From positions 1,654,417 to 1,677,162 of the forward strand of contig BFEA01000197.1 of assembly GCA_003427395.1 (NCBI GenBank): a DNA stretch of 22,746 bases. Reading direction: 5' to 3'. This document shows positions 9,389 to 17,486 of this stretch, piece by piece. The first letter of the stretch is position 1. Each line of letters starts with the position of its first letter. The stretch comes from Chara braunii. Its lineage: Eukaryota; Streptophyta; Charophyceae; Charales; Characeae. The notes under the pieces are model-generated. The model ran no database searches, was not told the origin of the DNA, and saw only the letters and a list, made by a program, of their open reading frames with translations. The position numbers and the translations under genes are program-made.

Positions 9389-9403
9389 CCCCCCCCTCCT
9401 TAT
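9389..9403 (-). promoter_or_regulatory. polypurine tract of element 2
   Basis: On the minus strand the sequence is ATAAGGAGGGGGGGG, immediately before the TG of the 3' LTR. This is the position and composition expected for the primer of plus-strand DNA synthesis. Confidence 0.85.
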
Positions 9404-9945
9404 GAAGTCAAGCCGGGTCGAGGGCGCAGCTGACGATCTGAAGGTGGAACCTGGACGCGGGTGTGACGTGGAGTCGAAGATACCGGCTTGCCTTGCATCT
9501 TACGTTCGTGGCGTGCGAGAACATCTGGAGCTGTTGCTTGGAGTTCCACACGGGTCAACCAACGGTCGGCTTTGTGGGTGTAGTATGCAAAGTGTACCAA
9601 GTATTCGGTCGGCCTGTTGCCATAGCGTCGCTGGGAGATGGTGTCGCCGACCTCTTGAAAACCGTCCATAGAGGGTGGGTCTTGCGATCGTCGCCCGGGA
9701 AAATCGTCATCGTCCGCTCGCGTGTAAAAAGCCAACTTGGAGCAATGAAAGACCGGGTAGACGGGCAAGTGGGCGGGCACCTGAATGATGAAGGAAGGTC
9801 CTTCGGGTGCATCCCCAACGGGTGCCACGATCGACCAAGGCCCCATCCATTTCGGGAGGAGCTTGCGAGAGATATCTTGATAGAGGTTGACTCCGCGGCA
9901 GAAACCCAAACGAGATCGCTGACTCGGAATGGAGAAGGAAGACAC
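9400..9945 (-). pseudogene. integrase C-terminus with chromodomain, element 2
   Basis: This covers the end of pol. DISRKLLPKWMGPW and VYPVFHCSKLAFY are the GPY/F-like and following motifs of gypsy integrase. DTISQRRYGNRPTEYLVHF, then DRWLTRVEL, has the layout of a chromodomain, the module that in chromoviruses directs integration to particular chromatin. It ends just before the polypurine tract. It is in the same frame as the integrase core upstream, but the stretch between (about 9,890-10,080) is open only in another frame (ESDDHLFFLRRMQELLVKAR), showing two compensating shifts. Confidence 0.85.
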
Positions 9946-9993
9946 TGGCGATTGGCCTGTTGGCTCATGCGTTGCTGCGTCTTAGCCATCTGG

Positions 9994-10800
9994 TCACGTG
10001 CCTTGACAAGTAGCTCTTGCATCCGACGCAAGAAAAAGAGATGGTCGTCGCTCTCGGCCGTTCGTGGAATGAGTGTCCAACGGAGAAGTGACCTGCGAGC
10101 CGTGCTCGAACTCGAAGGGCGACATCGCGATCGCTGGGTGGATGGACGAGTTGTATGCCAACTCGACATCCGGCAGCCGCTCAACCCAATCCTTTTGGTT
10201 GGGATGGATGAGAGTGCGAAGGAGAACCTGTGCAGTGTGATGCACCCTCTCTGTTTGGCCATCGGTTTGGGGGTGGCGAGCCAAACTGGGCTTGAGAGAT
10301 GAACCCCATCGTTTGATGAGCGCCAACCAAAAATCGGACGTGAACCGAGTGTCGCTGTCGCAGACGATTTCGTTGGGGTAACCCTTGGTTCGAATCCAAC
10401 CGACGTAAAGAACTTTGGCCAACTCCGGTGCCTTGGCTTGATAGTGGCAAGGCAAAAACATGGCGAACTTGGTGAGTCGGTCGACCACCGTGAGAATCCC
10501 ATCCACACTGGTCTTGTGCTTGGGGAACGGCCCGGTAATGTCCATGGCAATCGCTTCCCTTCGGCGCAAGGGGACCGGTAATGGTCGCAACTTGCCGTAC
10601 GAACGATGGTTGCGGGATTTGCAGCGTCGGCAAATCTCGCGTGACTTGCAATAGCGTGTGACACCACCGAGAAGGCCAGGCCACCAAAATCGCTCGCGAA
10701 GTCGGCCAATCGTGCGATTGACTCCAAAGTGTCCGGTGGCGGGAGCATCGTGAAACTCGCCAAAAAGCCGTGTACGCAAGTGAGAGTCACTCGGTACGCA
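9994..10800 (-). pseudogene. integrase zinc finger and catalytic core, element 2
   Basis: This inserts cDNA into the chromosome. In the frame starting at 11,295 the zinc-binding part has HDAPATGH (residues 182 and 189) and CRRC at 222-225, but the first Cys of the usual C-X2-C pair is Arg at 219. The core has Asp252 (AMDITGP), Asp313 (VCDSDTRF) and Glu349 (DGQTERV). The spacing between the last two is exactly 35 residues, so the DDE triad itself is intact. The core frame then shifts near 10,080. This is a mildly damaged integrase with a mutated zinc finger. Confidence 0.9.
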
Positions 10801-11448
10801 AAGAAGGTCCTTCCCCCGCGTGTGGACAAGCAAGTACCCCTCTTGGATCCGGTAGTGAGAAGGTGCCGGATTTGGAGAGGCGCAATTTGTGTACTTGTCG
10901 CGAAACTCGGGGTCGGCTTGGTAGCCGCAGATGAAATTGTCCCGCAGTTCGTCGTCGATCTCGAAGGTCGAATAAACTGCGGTACAATGATCCGGACGCC
11001 GTGAAAGAGCATCCGCAAAACGGTTAGACTTCCTAGGAATGTGATTGGGAAAGAAGTCGAATTGGTCGATGAAAGTCATCCAACGGGCGATGATGCTATT
11101 GACGATGTGTTGGGTCTTGTAAAAGACCGACGGATTGTTGCCCGTTACCCATCGGAATTGACTTCTACCAAGGAGGAAGTGTTGCCACCGCTTGAGCGCG
11201 TGGACGAAGGCTAGGAGCTCCTTCTTGTGTGCGTCATCAATGGAGTGCACGACGGGCACTTTCTTGCTGAAGTATTCGACCGGGTGCCAGTCCACGCCAT
11301 CGTGTTGTTAGAGGACGACACCAATGCCATAGTCGGTGCATCCGTAGTGACGCACGTTGGCAACAGCGGGTCGTATATGCTATAGACCTCCGCGGATAAT
11401 AGCGCGGCTTTGAGAGCCAAAAATAATTCCCGCGCACTCTCTCTGAAG
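10801..11448 (-). pseudogene. RNase H domain, element 2
   Basis: The start is in one frame (ALKAALLSAEVYSIYDPLL, then TTDA with the first catalytic Asp) and the rest in another (YGIGVVL, stop, QHDGVDWHPVEYFSKKV), so there is an indel near 11,345 and a TAA where the family would have a sense codon. Further on, LLGRSQFRWVTGNNPSVF shows Gly in place of the third catalytic Asp, and NRFADALSRRPDH ends the domain. Together these make the enzyme inactive. Confidence 0.88.
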
Positions 11449-12351
11449 TCAAAACAACCGATCCTCGCATTGAAGCTTGGTCAAGTGGGCCGTGATCTTC
11501 GAGCATCCCTTGATAAAACGTTGGTAGTAGCCGGCACGGCCAAGGAACGAACAGACAGCCGTGACGTTCCGCGGCTCCGGCCACTCTTGGATGGTTTGAA
11601 TCTTGTCCGACAACAGATTGATGTCCTCCAGTGTGACAAAATGGCCCAAGTATTTCAGCTCTTGCCGGACAAATTCGCACTTGTCGCGTTTAGCTTTGTA
11701 CTTGGCGCGGTGAAGTGTCTCCAACACTCGTCGAAGGTGCTCAAGATGATCCTCCAATGTCCGACTATAGACGAGAATGTTGTCTAAGTAGACCAGCACG
11801 AACCGGTCCAACATCGCACGGAACTCGTTGGTCATTGCTGCTTGAAAGGGCGCTGCGGCGTTGGTGAGGCCAAAAGGCATGACCACCCACTGAAAATGCC
11901 CGTACCACGTCTTGAACGCGGATTTGTAGCGATTGTTCAGCCGGATCGAAATCTGATGATACCCCGATGTCAAATCCAACTTAGAAAAATACTTTGCGCC
12001 ACCCAATCGCTCAAGAAGATCGTCGATACGAGAAAGAGGCCCCTCATTCTTGACGGTTTGCACGTTGAGCTTGCGGTAGTCAATGCACAATCGTAGATCC
12101 TTGTTCTTCTTCCGTACGAAGAGAACTGGTGCTCCATATGGGGAGCTACTAGGGCGGATCCAACCCTTGTCCAACAAGTCATCGAGTTGCGAGCAGAGGA
12201 CCGTAAGCTCCTCCTCGCTCATGCGATAAATGCAACCTTTCGGTGGCACGACCCCAGCCTCAAGAATGATCTCGTGAGAGATTGGCCGATCCGGCACCAC
12301 ACCGGTAGGTATCTCGAAGATGTCGGCGAACTGGTCAAGCAACCACGCCAC
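11449..12351 (-). pseudogene. reverse transcriptase domain, element 2
   Basis: This synthesises cDNA from the element RNA. Recognisable RT motifs in order are GWIRPSSSPYGAPVLFVRKK, DLRLCIDYRKLN, KYFSKLDLTSGYHQISI, FQWVVMPFGLTNAAAPFQ, LVYLDNILVYS and LKYLGHFV, then the connection region WPEPRNVTAVCSFLG. The catalytic YxDD box reads YLDN, so the second Asp of the active site is lost. The frame of 300 codons has no internal stop. It is joined to the protease frame by a single in-frame TAG near 12,366. The family match is unambiguous. Confidence 0.95.
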
Positions 12352-12366
12352 ACGGAGGTCTGAAGA

Positions 12367-13246
12367 CTAATCCGTGGGTGAAGAGTCGGCTATCGCGACG
12401 GTCCGTAGGAAACATAGGCCGATTTCGTCGGGCTGCTCGTAAGCACAAGTAGCCCGGAATAACTTGGCCGTCACCACTTGGCACCGAATTGAAGGGTGCG
12501 GAAGAGGAATAGTACACAACACTTTGGCGTCGAAGGCGTCCCGAACGGTAAGAGTCCGCCGGTGGAAGTTGACCGTGTGATTCGCACTTGCAAGCCAAGG
12601 CATTCTCAAAATAATGTCGAAGTCCGTGTCCAAGACGTCGAACATCACCGGTTCGCATGCATGAGGTGCGAAATACGCCGGTACGGCCTCGACGTAGCGG
12701 TCAATAAGTTGTTGCGTCCTTCTGTCCGCCAACTTGATCGTCGTCGGGCTTGCCTTCCTCCGAACTTGTGCGCCAAGGCCAGCCCTTTGCATAAAGGCTT
12801 GGCTTTGCGAGACACGTCTCTATCCAGCAAAGCGCTGCAGGACGCTCGCCCAACTTGGATGCGGACGTAGAGGAGCGGTGCGTTGTTGTCATCGTACCGC
12901 TGCTTGCGAAACTCACGGGCCACCTTGGTAACATACGCAAGGATATCCCCCACCGCGACTTCGTCATCCGTCGGCGAAGTTGGTGGTGCATAGAAGGATA
13001 AGTACGTGTGAAGATGAGCGCATAATACTGCGCATTGCGGTCCCGACAAGCGGCCCGTGGTCGGGAGAGGAAGCCATACGAAGTCCTCCGATGTGAGCGG
13101 GTCCAAGACCTCTATGTTGAACTCGCGCGCTGAATCCCGTGAAGAACCATTTGAAGACGATAAGTTGCCGCTGTCGGACGGAGAAGATGTCGCACACACG
13201 GCTTGTCCTTGAGAAAGAGTACCCAGCGTAGGAACGAGCCTGGCAG
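12367..13246 (-). pseudogene. gag tail / aspartic protease region, element 2
   Basis: From 13,246 to about 12,790 one frame reads SYEDYAARLVPTLGTLSQ, a Ser-rich linker, then NNAPLLYVRIQVG and SALLDRDVSRK, where the protease Asp-Ser/Thr-Gly should be; here it is Asp-Arg-Asp, so the active site is altered. The protein then continues in a second frame, 12,792-12,367 (AGLGAQVRRKASP, FDVLDTDFDIILRMPWL), the later half of a gypsy protease. A frameshift separates them. The second frame is the same as that of the RT and ends at the single TAG. Gag proper is missing. Confidence 0.82.
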
Positions 13247-13296
13247 CATAGTCCTCATAAGAATATAGAAGCATAGTCCTCATAAGAATATAGAAG
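13247..13296. repeat. perfect 25-bp tandem duplication
   Basis: The 25 bases at 13,247-13,271 are repeated without change at 13,272-13,296. This sits exactly where recognisable element-2 sequence ends, and as 25 is not a multiple of three it also shifts the frame. It may mark the breakpoint. Confidence 0.95.
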
Positions 13297-13661
13297 AGGA
13301 TTATCGACTTCTGCATGTGCCTCGAAACGAAGGGCGGTCACCCGCGAAGTGACTGGTTCCGAAGGCGTCGAGAGTGTCGTCGAGTCACTCCCGGCGGTGC
13401 TCAGTTTCCCGATTCGCCCTTGCCTTTCAACGGGCAGCCTACTGTGTCGTGGAGATCGCTGTTACACCATAGACTCCCGGTCGTGTCACGCAAGAGTTAA
13501 TCAAACAAAATTAGAGACAACTCAAGAACAACGCAAGATAACTCCGCGAGCCACCGAGACAGCCGCGGTTGCGTCGCCCCTTCGCTGCTCTAGCCAGGTG
13601 CGCCAGCTGTACATCCCGCGGTCCCCTACGACAGGATAGGTTCCCACAGGGCATAAGTTTT

Positions 13662-13689
13662 CCCTAAGTGGTTGTCACCACCCTTAGGG
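13662..13689. other. strong hairpin
   Basis: Arms CCCTAAGTGGT and ACCA-CC-CTTAGGG enclose the loop TGTC: eleven pairs with a two-base bulge. It could be an RNA structure or a cruciform; no T-run follows that would make it a terminator. Confidence 0.6.
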
Positions 13690-13792
13690 CGTATCCCTAC
13701 TGAGCTACTAACCCACGTGCGAAAGCTTTTACATGCGGGCGCAGAGGTAGATCAGCCGAGGGCGTTTGCTCATCTCGCTGCAGTATAGGAAA

Positions 13793-13898
13793 CGCTTGGT
13801 TAAACGTCGAGTGGGCCCGAACGCCGCCCGTTCCCTAGGGCGCTGATCTCCCAAGTACGGAGCGTACGTTGGTCGACTAGGACCGTCTCAACCAAGCG
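13793..13898. other. foldable ~106-nt segment, possible structured RNA
   Basis: Nested and side-by-side helices can be drawn by eye. The outer arms are CGCTTGGTT (13,793-13,801) with AACCAAGCG (13,890-13,898). Inside them GTCGA (13,806-13,810) pairs with TCGAC (13,873-13,877). Hairpin A is GAACG/CGTTC around CCGCC (13,819-13,833). Hairpin B is CCAAGTACG with CGTAC-G-TTGG around GAG (13,851-13,872). It is not recognised as tRNA, snRNA or ribozyme. The strand is unknown because pure Watson-Crick arms fold on both. Confidence 0.4.
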
Positions 13899-14625
13899 TG
13901 AAACCCTTAAATGCAATCCTAGTCCCTTGACAATCTTTTGAAAACAAAGGAACAAAATTGATATACCTTACATTAAAATGATCCAAGATCAGGTTTTTGA
14001 CTTGATGAACCGGATTGCCAAAGTTAGTCTTCTCAATCTGTACGAGTGAAGAAACTTTTATATCGCTTTTTCCAAAGCGAAAGACTATTGTAAAAAAAAA
14101 AAGGGCAAGGTCATCCCAGCGTCACACCTACCAAACCATGCCATAAATAAGCTTCAGCAAGTAAATTTCACTGCTACCATGCAGATCTACAAGTGATCTG
14201 GTTCCTAGCCGAAGCTTGAACTCTCGGTTTGATCACACCTCCTCTATCCTATCCAATTTACTTGGAGGTGCAAATAAATTTTGTTGGTCGTTTTTCCCTC
14301 CTGGGCAATAATTACTCTTTCCGTTCTGTAAATGATGAAACATTTATCTTCATCATCTGGTTATTTAACTCAAAATTACAATCGTTGTACCTAAGAAGAA
14401 TGTTTAGCCTCCCATTGTTTTCGCCACTAACACGGAGATCAGCGACCTTCTCAAAGGCTCAACATTTTCCTGATTTAGGCTTACCGTTCAACTTAAAAAA
14501 GAGTTATTTTTTCCTCTTAATCAACTTACTCTTAGCATGCATTACCATGTATTTGATTACCCCTCAATGCATAAGCATGATAGTGCAATCATCGGGGCAA
14601 TCCAGATACTATCCATCTGGTTGGT

Positions 14626-14627
<2 letters not shown>

Positions 14628-14694
<67 letters not shown>
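14628..14694 (-). repeat. 67-nt poly(T), i.e. poly(A) tail on the minus strand
   Basis: Sixty-seven uninterrupted T residues on the plus strand. It follows, in minus-strand sense, a stop codon at 14,769 and a 74-nt interval, the arrangement of an mRNA 3' end copied into DNA. Target-site duplications were looked for by eye and not found. Confidence 0.75.
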
Positions 14695-14699
<5 letters not shown>

Positions 14700-14768
14700 C
14701 ATAGAATCGTAGAACGTGACTCTATCATAAGGACAAATCAACGCGGCACTTGACTCATAAAAGTGTGT

Positions 14769-15320
14769 CTAGCCGTGATAAAGGTGTCGGCCTTCACGGG
14801 CCTCAATTTCTATCCGGCCGAGTCGAGCGAGCTCCTCATCATCAAAAGTCAAGGCGGTAATACGTCCGCCCCGCTTGACCCGAACCGTTCGCGTACCATA
14901 GAGGGAAGCCATCCGCGAGGCCAACTTCCAAACTATGGCGCGAAACGGTTGACGCATGCGAAAGAGGTGCCTTGTCGTGGTGTCCTTAATCCGGATGACG
15001 CCGTAGCGCTCCCCGGACAGGGTAATTTTAACGCTCACAATGACCCGAGAAAGGCATTGGAGGTTACTCGCGCGATGGAAATACAAAGTATATCCATGAA
15101 ATTCTTCCGGAAGTCGGGCCACGTTGGCACGGACATCCGCGCGCGAGTTAGGAAAAAATCCTTGCCCATCTCTGAGCAATCCAACAAATCCAACCCAACG
15201 AGTGGGTGCATCATCCTGAACAAGTAACAGTCGCTCCGCTCGCCGAATCAGCTCTTCATCCAAAGTGTCGCGAACCAAGAGATATCTTGCCTGAGTAAGA
15301 TCCCGCCGTCTGCTAGTCAT
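14769..15320 (-). CDS. unidentified protein, downstream frame of an overlapping pair
   Basis: 183 codons from ATG at 15,320 to TAG at 14,769. I do not recognise the family. It begins MTSRRRDLTQARYLLV, is rich in Arg and Leu, has a charged region (DEELIRRAERLLLV), a hydrophobic stretch near residue 90-100 (LSRVIVSVKITL) and no clear signal peptide or membrane helix. Its ATG overlaps the stop of the upstream frame in ATGACTAG, a stop-start overlap. An earlier in-frame ATG exists at 15,341. A 74-nt interval and a 67-nt poly(A) follow. Unlike other open frames here it is not explained by a repeat. It may be a retroposed gene, an endogenous viral fragment, or a chance frame. Confidence 0.4.
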   Translation of the reverse strand: MTSRRRDLTQARYLLVRDTLDEELIRRAERLLLVQDDAPTRWVGFVGLLRDGQGFFPNSRADVRANVARLPEEFHGYTLYFHRASNLQCLSRVIVSVKITLSGERYGVIRIKDTTTRHLFRMRQPFRAIVWKLASRMASLYGTRTVRVKRGGRITALTFDDEELARLGRIEIEAREGRHLYHG

Positions 15321-15726
15321 CTGCACGCCCAAAGGAATCATCAGTTAGAGAGACGCTCCCGGACCTCACAAGCCTCATCATCAAATGCGATGCGTCAAAA
15401 CGCTCAATGCGAAAGATATTAAATTTATTTGCTCGTACCCGTCTCACATGATGAAGGACACTGAAAGGATCTTGCTGATCATTTAGCCACAACACAATAT
15501 AGAGAAACATTTCTCTAATCTCAAGAATGTCTTCTCTAACTGAATTTGCTTCATAAACTACGACGAGATTCATGTCTCCGTAATCTCGTGATGGATTAGG
15601 AGGCGCAAATTCATATCGCGCAATATGTTGTTCATGCTCTATCAGGAAAATATAACTCCGCGGTGGGTTCCTCACGCTTCCATCCAAAAACCACGGCTCA
15701 TCGTGTTCCAAAAAACTTAATGCGGA
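15313..15726 (-). CDS. unidentified protein fragment, upstream frame of the pair
   Basis: Open on the minus strand from just after a stop at 15,727 to TAG at 15,313, without a good ATG at its beginning; the first Met codons are internal. The protein has ordinary, non-repetitive composition (EPWFLDGSVRNPP, IFLIEHEQHIARYEF, MNLVVVYEANSVRED, LYIVLWLNDQQDPFSVLHHV). It is not recognised. It is probably the 3' part of a longer frame truncated at 15.73 kb, or the same protein as the next frame separated by a frameshift at the overlap. Confidence 0.4.
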   Translation of the reverse strand, partial: SALSFLEHDEPWFLDGSVRNPPRSYIFLIEHEQHIARYEFAPPNPSRDYGDMNLVVVYEANSVREDILEIREMFLYIVLWLNDQQDPFSVLHHVRRVRANKFNIFRIERFDASHLMMRLVRSGSVSLTDDSFGRADD

Positions 15727-16975
15727 TTATAAACCAAATGTCCTTTTCGTATCATATCGACACATGATCGTGTCGGTATTGCTATACAATCTATCGCCGC
15801 CTCGCGCGTGCTGAATAATCGAAGGATCACTGCTGCTTTGGACATCTGGACGACAAAGTAATGACTTTGTCAAAATAAATTTATATATACCAATCTCTGT
15901 ATTGAATTCTCATTCCCTCCCCGGACCGTGATTCTTGTGTCACAGTCCTACCGCGAAGGTAGAGCCTACTTGCACTCCTTTGACACTATTTGAACTGGGC
16001 TCCTTTTGGCACCAGTTCCCCATACGTTGGTGGCGCCTACGATAACCACCCAAAAAGTGTTGACTTCGGTCTTCCCCATTTGAAAGTATGAGAAAACGAC
16101 TACCCTTTTATTGTCGGACATCCTACCCTCTAGAAAGTGGTTTGGAATACCCCTCCTCCTTGTCCGAACACTTTGTTCAGATCTCAGAAGTTGGGCTGGC
16201 TCCATCGCGATACATCATGTTATTCCCCCGTTAGACGGTCTACTCCGGGTCAATACCAGGGTCGGCTCCTAAAGCAACGAATCCCTACCCCGGATGCCTC
16301 CTAGAGAGAAGGAACCCCAATTGCTAGGTGTAGTCATTTCCCTATACTCTGACTGGGTTTGATTTAGACGAAAAGAAAATAAGATAGAGATGAGCATTGA
16401 GATCTCTTTGGACAGGTATAGAAAGAAAGTGTCATTCGGGATAGAACGGGATGTTCCTTGGGAAGATACTAGATTTTTTTTTTTTTTCATCTTCATCTTC
16501 ATCTTCCACGAATTCCATCTTTCCAGCACCCGTCGATTCATTTTTTTTACCATGTTCTTCTTTGACATGCAGACAGGTGAAGAGTTGAGGGAAAACATTT
16601 CGATCATTTCTTGAGCAAGCATAATGTCGATCCCTTTTCATATATCCTTTACCTGCCTGCACAATAACAGAAGAAACAATACAAAATTCATCCATATCCC
16701 AACCAAGTCAGCCCCTTTTCCCTACATGCATGACGTCACACATCTTACTTTACCTTTTCCCTGAATCCAAAGCAAGGCCATGCAAGGTGTGGGTTCACAC
16801 AGGTGTGTAAGAGAAACTGAGTGACAACTGACCTTGAGTGAAGTTGACAATGACATACTCAAGAAAGCCAAGTATTCTTTCCAAAAGAGATCGGTCGCAC
16901 AACTTAAGTTGTGGCTGTTTACAGAACAACGATTCGCGTCCTTCTTCAAACGTCACACTGACGCAGGCGCCACTT
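15727..16975. other. unassigned; organelle-like in feel at 15.88-16.48 kb
   Basis: No gene was identified. Between about 15,880 and 16,480 the sequence lacks the microsatellites seen elsewhere and carries small hairpins (for example GGACTGTGA with TCACGGTCC on the minus strand near 15,928-15,953, next to CTACC/GGTAG). This reminded me of plant organellar intron or intergenic DNA, but I could not name a locus. A T-run and CATCTT repeats lie at 16,475-16,505. Confidence 0.3.
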
Positions 16976-17269
16976 ACTAACATGCTGCGCCTGCACACGC
17001 AGGCCATTTTCCAGGCCCTGCGCCCTTCAGCCAAAAAGCCTAGAATTCAGCCTGAAAACAGGGGCCTACAGTCCCTGTGTCGTTTCAAACTGAAAATGGC
17101 AAGAGCCTTTTTAGCCTGAAACGAAGGGCTATTTTCGGTCGTTCACCAGAACGACCGGACCTGAAAGTCAGGCACCAAACCAAGGTTTCGGGAACAGGCT
17201 ATTCTTAGCCTCTATCCACGCCAGCCTCAGCAGATGCTGCAGCGCCAGCCCCTGGCACAATTCGGCATC

Positions 17270-17480
17270 GGCAAGAGCAGCCTCCTCGGCCTGGCTGGCC
17301 CTTCAGGCAGTCAGGAGGCAGGCCGTGCATTGGCAAGAGCAGCCTCCTCGGCCTGGCTGGCCCTNAGCCTCCTCGGCCTGGCTGGCCCTTCAGGCAGTCA
17401 GGATGCAGGCTGTGGATTGGCAAGAGCAGCCTCCTCGGCCTGGCTGGCCCTTCAGGCAGTTAGGAGGCAGGCCGTGGAAG
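17270..17480 (+). repeat. 62-bp minisatellite inside the solo LTR, with an N
   Basis: The unit starts GGCAAGAGCAGCCTCCTCGG and recurs at 17,270, 17,332 and 17,419. A partial unit starts after the single ambiguous base at 17,365. The related LTR at 8,174-9,388 has one copy only, so expansion took place in this copy. The N lies exactly inside the array, so copy number here is not reliable. Confidence 0.9.
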
Positions 17481-17486
17481 TATATA
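17481..17486 (+). promoter_or_regulatory. LTR TATA box candidate
   Basis: TATATA directly after the minisatellite, in the position corresponding to the TATATA of the other LTR copy. It is a candidate core promoter element of the retrotransposon family; any activity in this solo copy is unknown. Confidence 0.5.

Larger units (their letters stand above)
9389..13296 (-). mobile_element. Ty3/gypsy retrotransposon 2 (chromovirus type), internal region
   Basis: On the minus strand the order is end of gag or linker, protease, RT, RNase H, integrase, chromodomain, polypurine tract and 3' LTR. The reading frame is broken by at least one in-frame stop between protease and RT, a stop and two shifts between RT and RNase H, and shifts after the integrase core and inside the protease. 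Several catalytic residues are changed. There is no gag core with CCHC knuckle, no primer-binding site and no 5' LTR, so the element is truncated near 13.3 kb. From memory its pol resembles a Chara braunii family. Confidence 0.92.
13297..14627. other. unassigned island with strong secondary structure
   Basis: No protein family or known RNA was recognised. The left part is GC-rich and structured (see the hairpins at 13,662 and 13,793); from about 13,930 it becomes AT-rich. In element-2 sense it lies upstream of gag/pol, so part could be a leader, but no LTR end or primer-binding site is present. Confidence 0.4.

Noticed and set aside
9463-10302. Plus-strand open frame of 279 codons
   Set aside because: It lies exactly opposite the gypsy integrase and chromodomain, which have clear motifs on the minus strand; its own protein shows no recognisable domain. 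It is a shadow frame.
13460-13470. TGTTACA at 13,460 as the missing 5' LTR end of element 2
   Set aside because: Only the first seven bases agree with the LTR end; the following sequence does not match the LTR, and no primer-binding site adjoins it on the element side.
13731-13740. TTTTACATGC at about 13,730 as an LTR end
   Set aside because: It matches TGTTACATGC at eight positions, but the next 20 bases do not align with the LTR.
14229-14753. Plus-strand frame of 174 codons with a poly-Phe stretch
   Set aside because: Its length depends on the 67-nt poly(T), and the rest is AT-rich sequence without recognisable features.
15928-15953. Group II intron domain V
   Set aside because: The hairpin has no AGC triad, no GAAA-type loop and no two-base bulge, so it lacks the features that define domain V.
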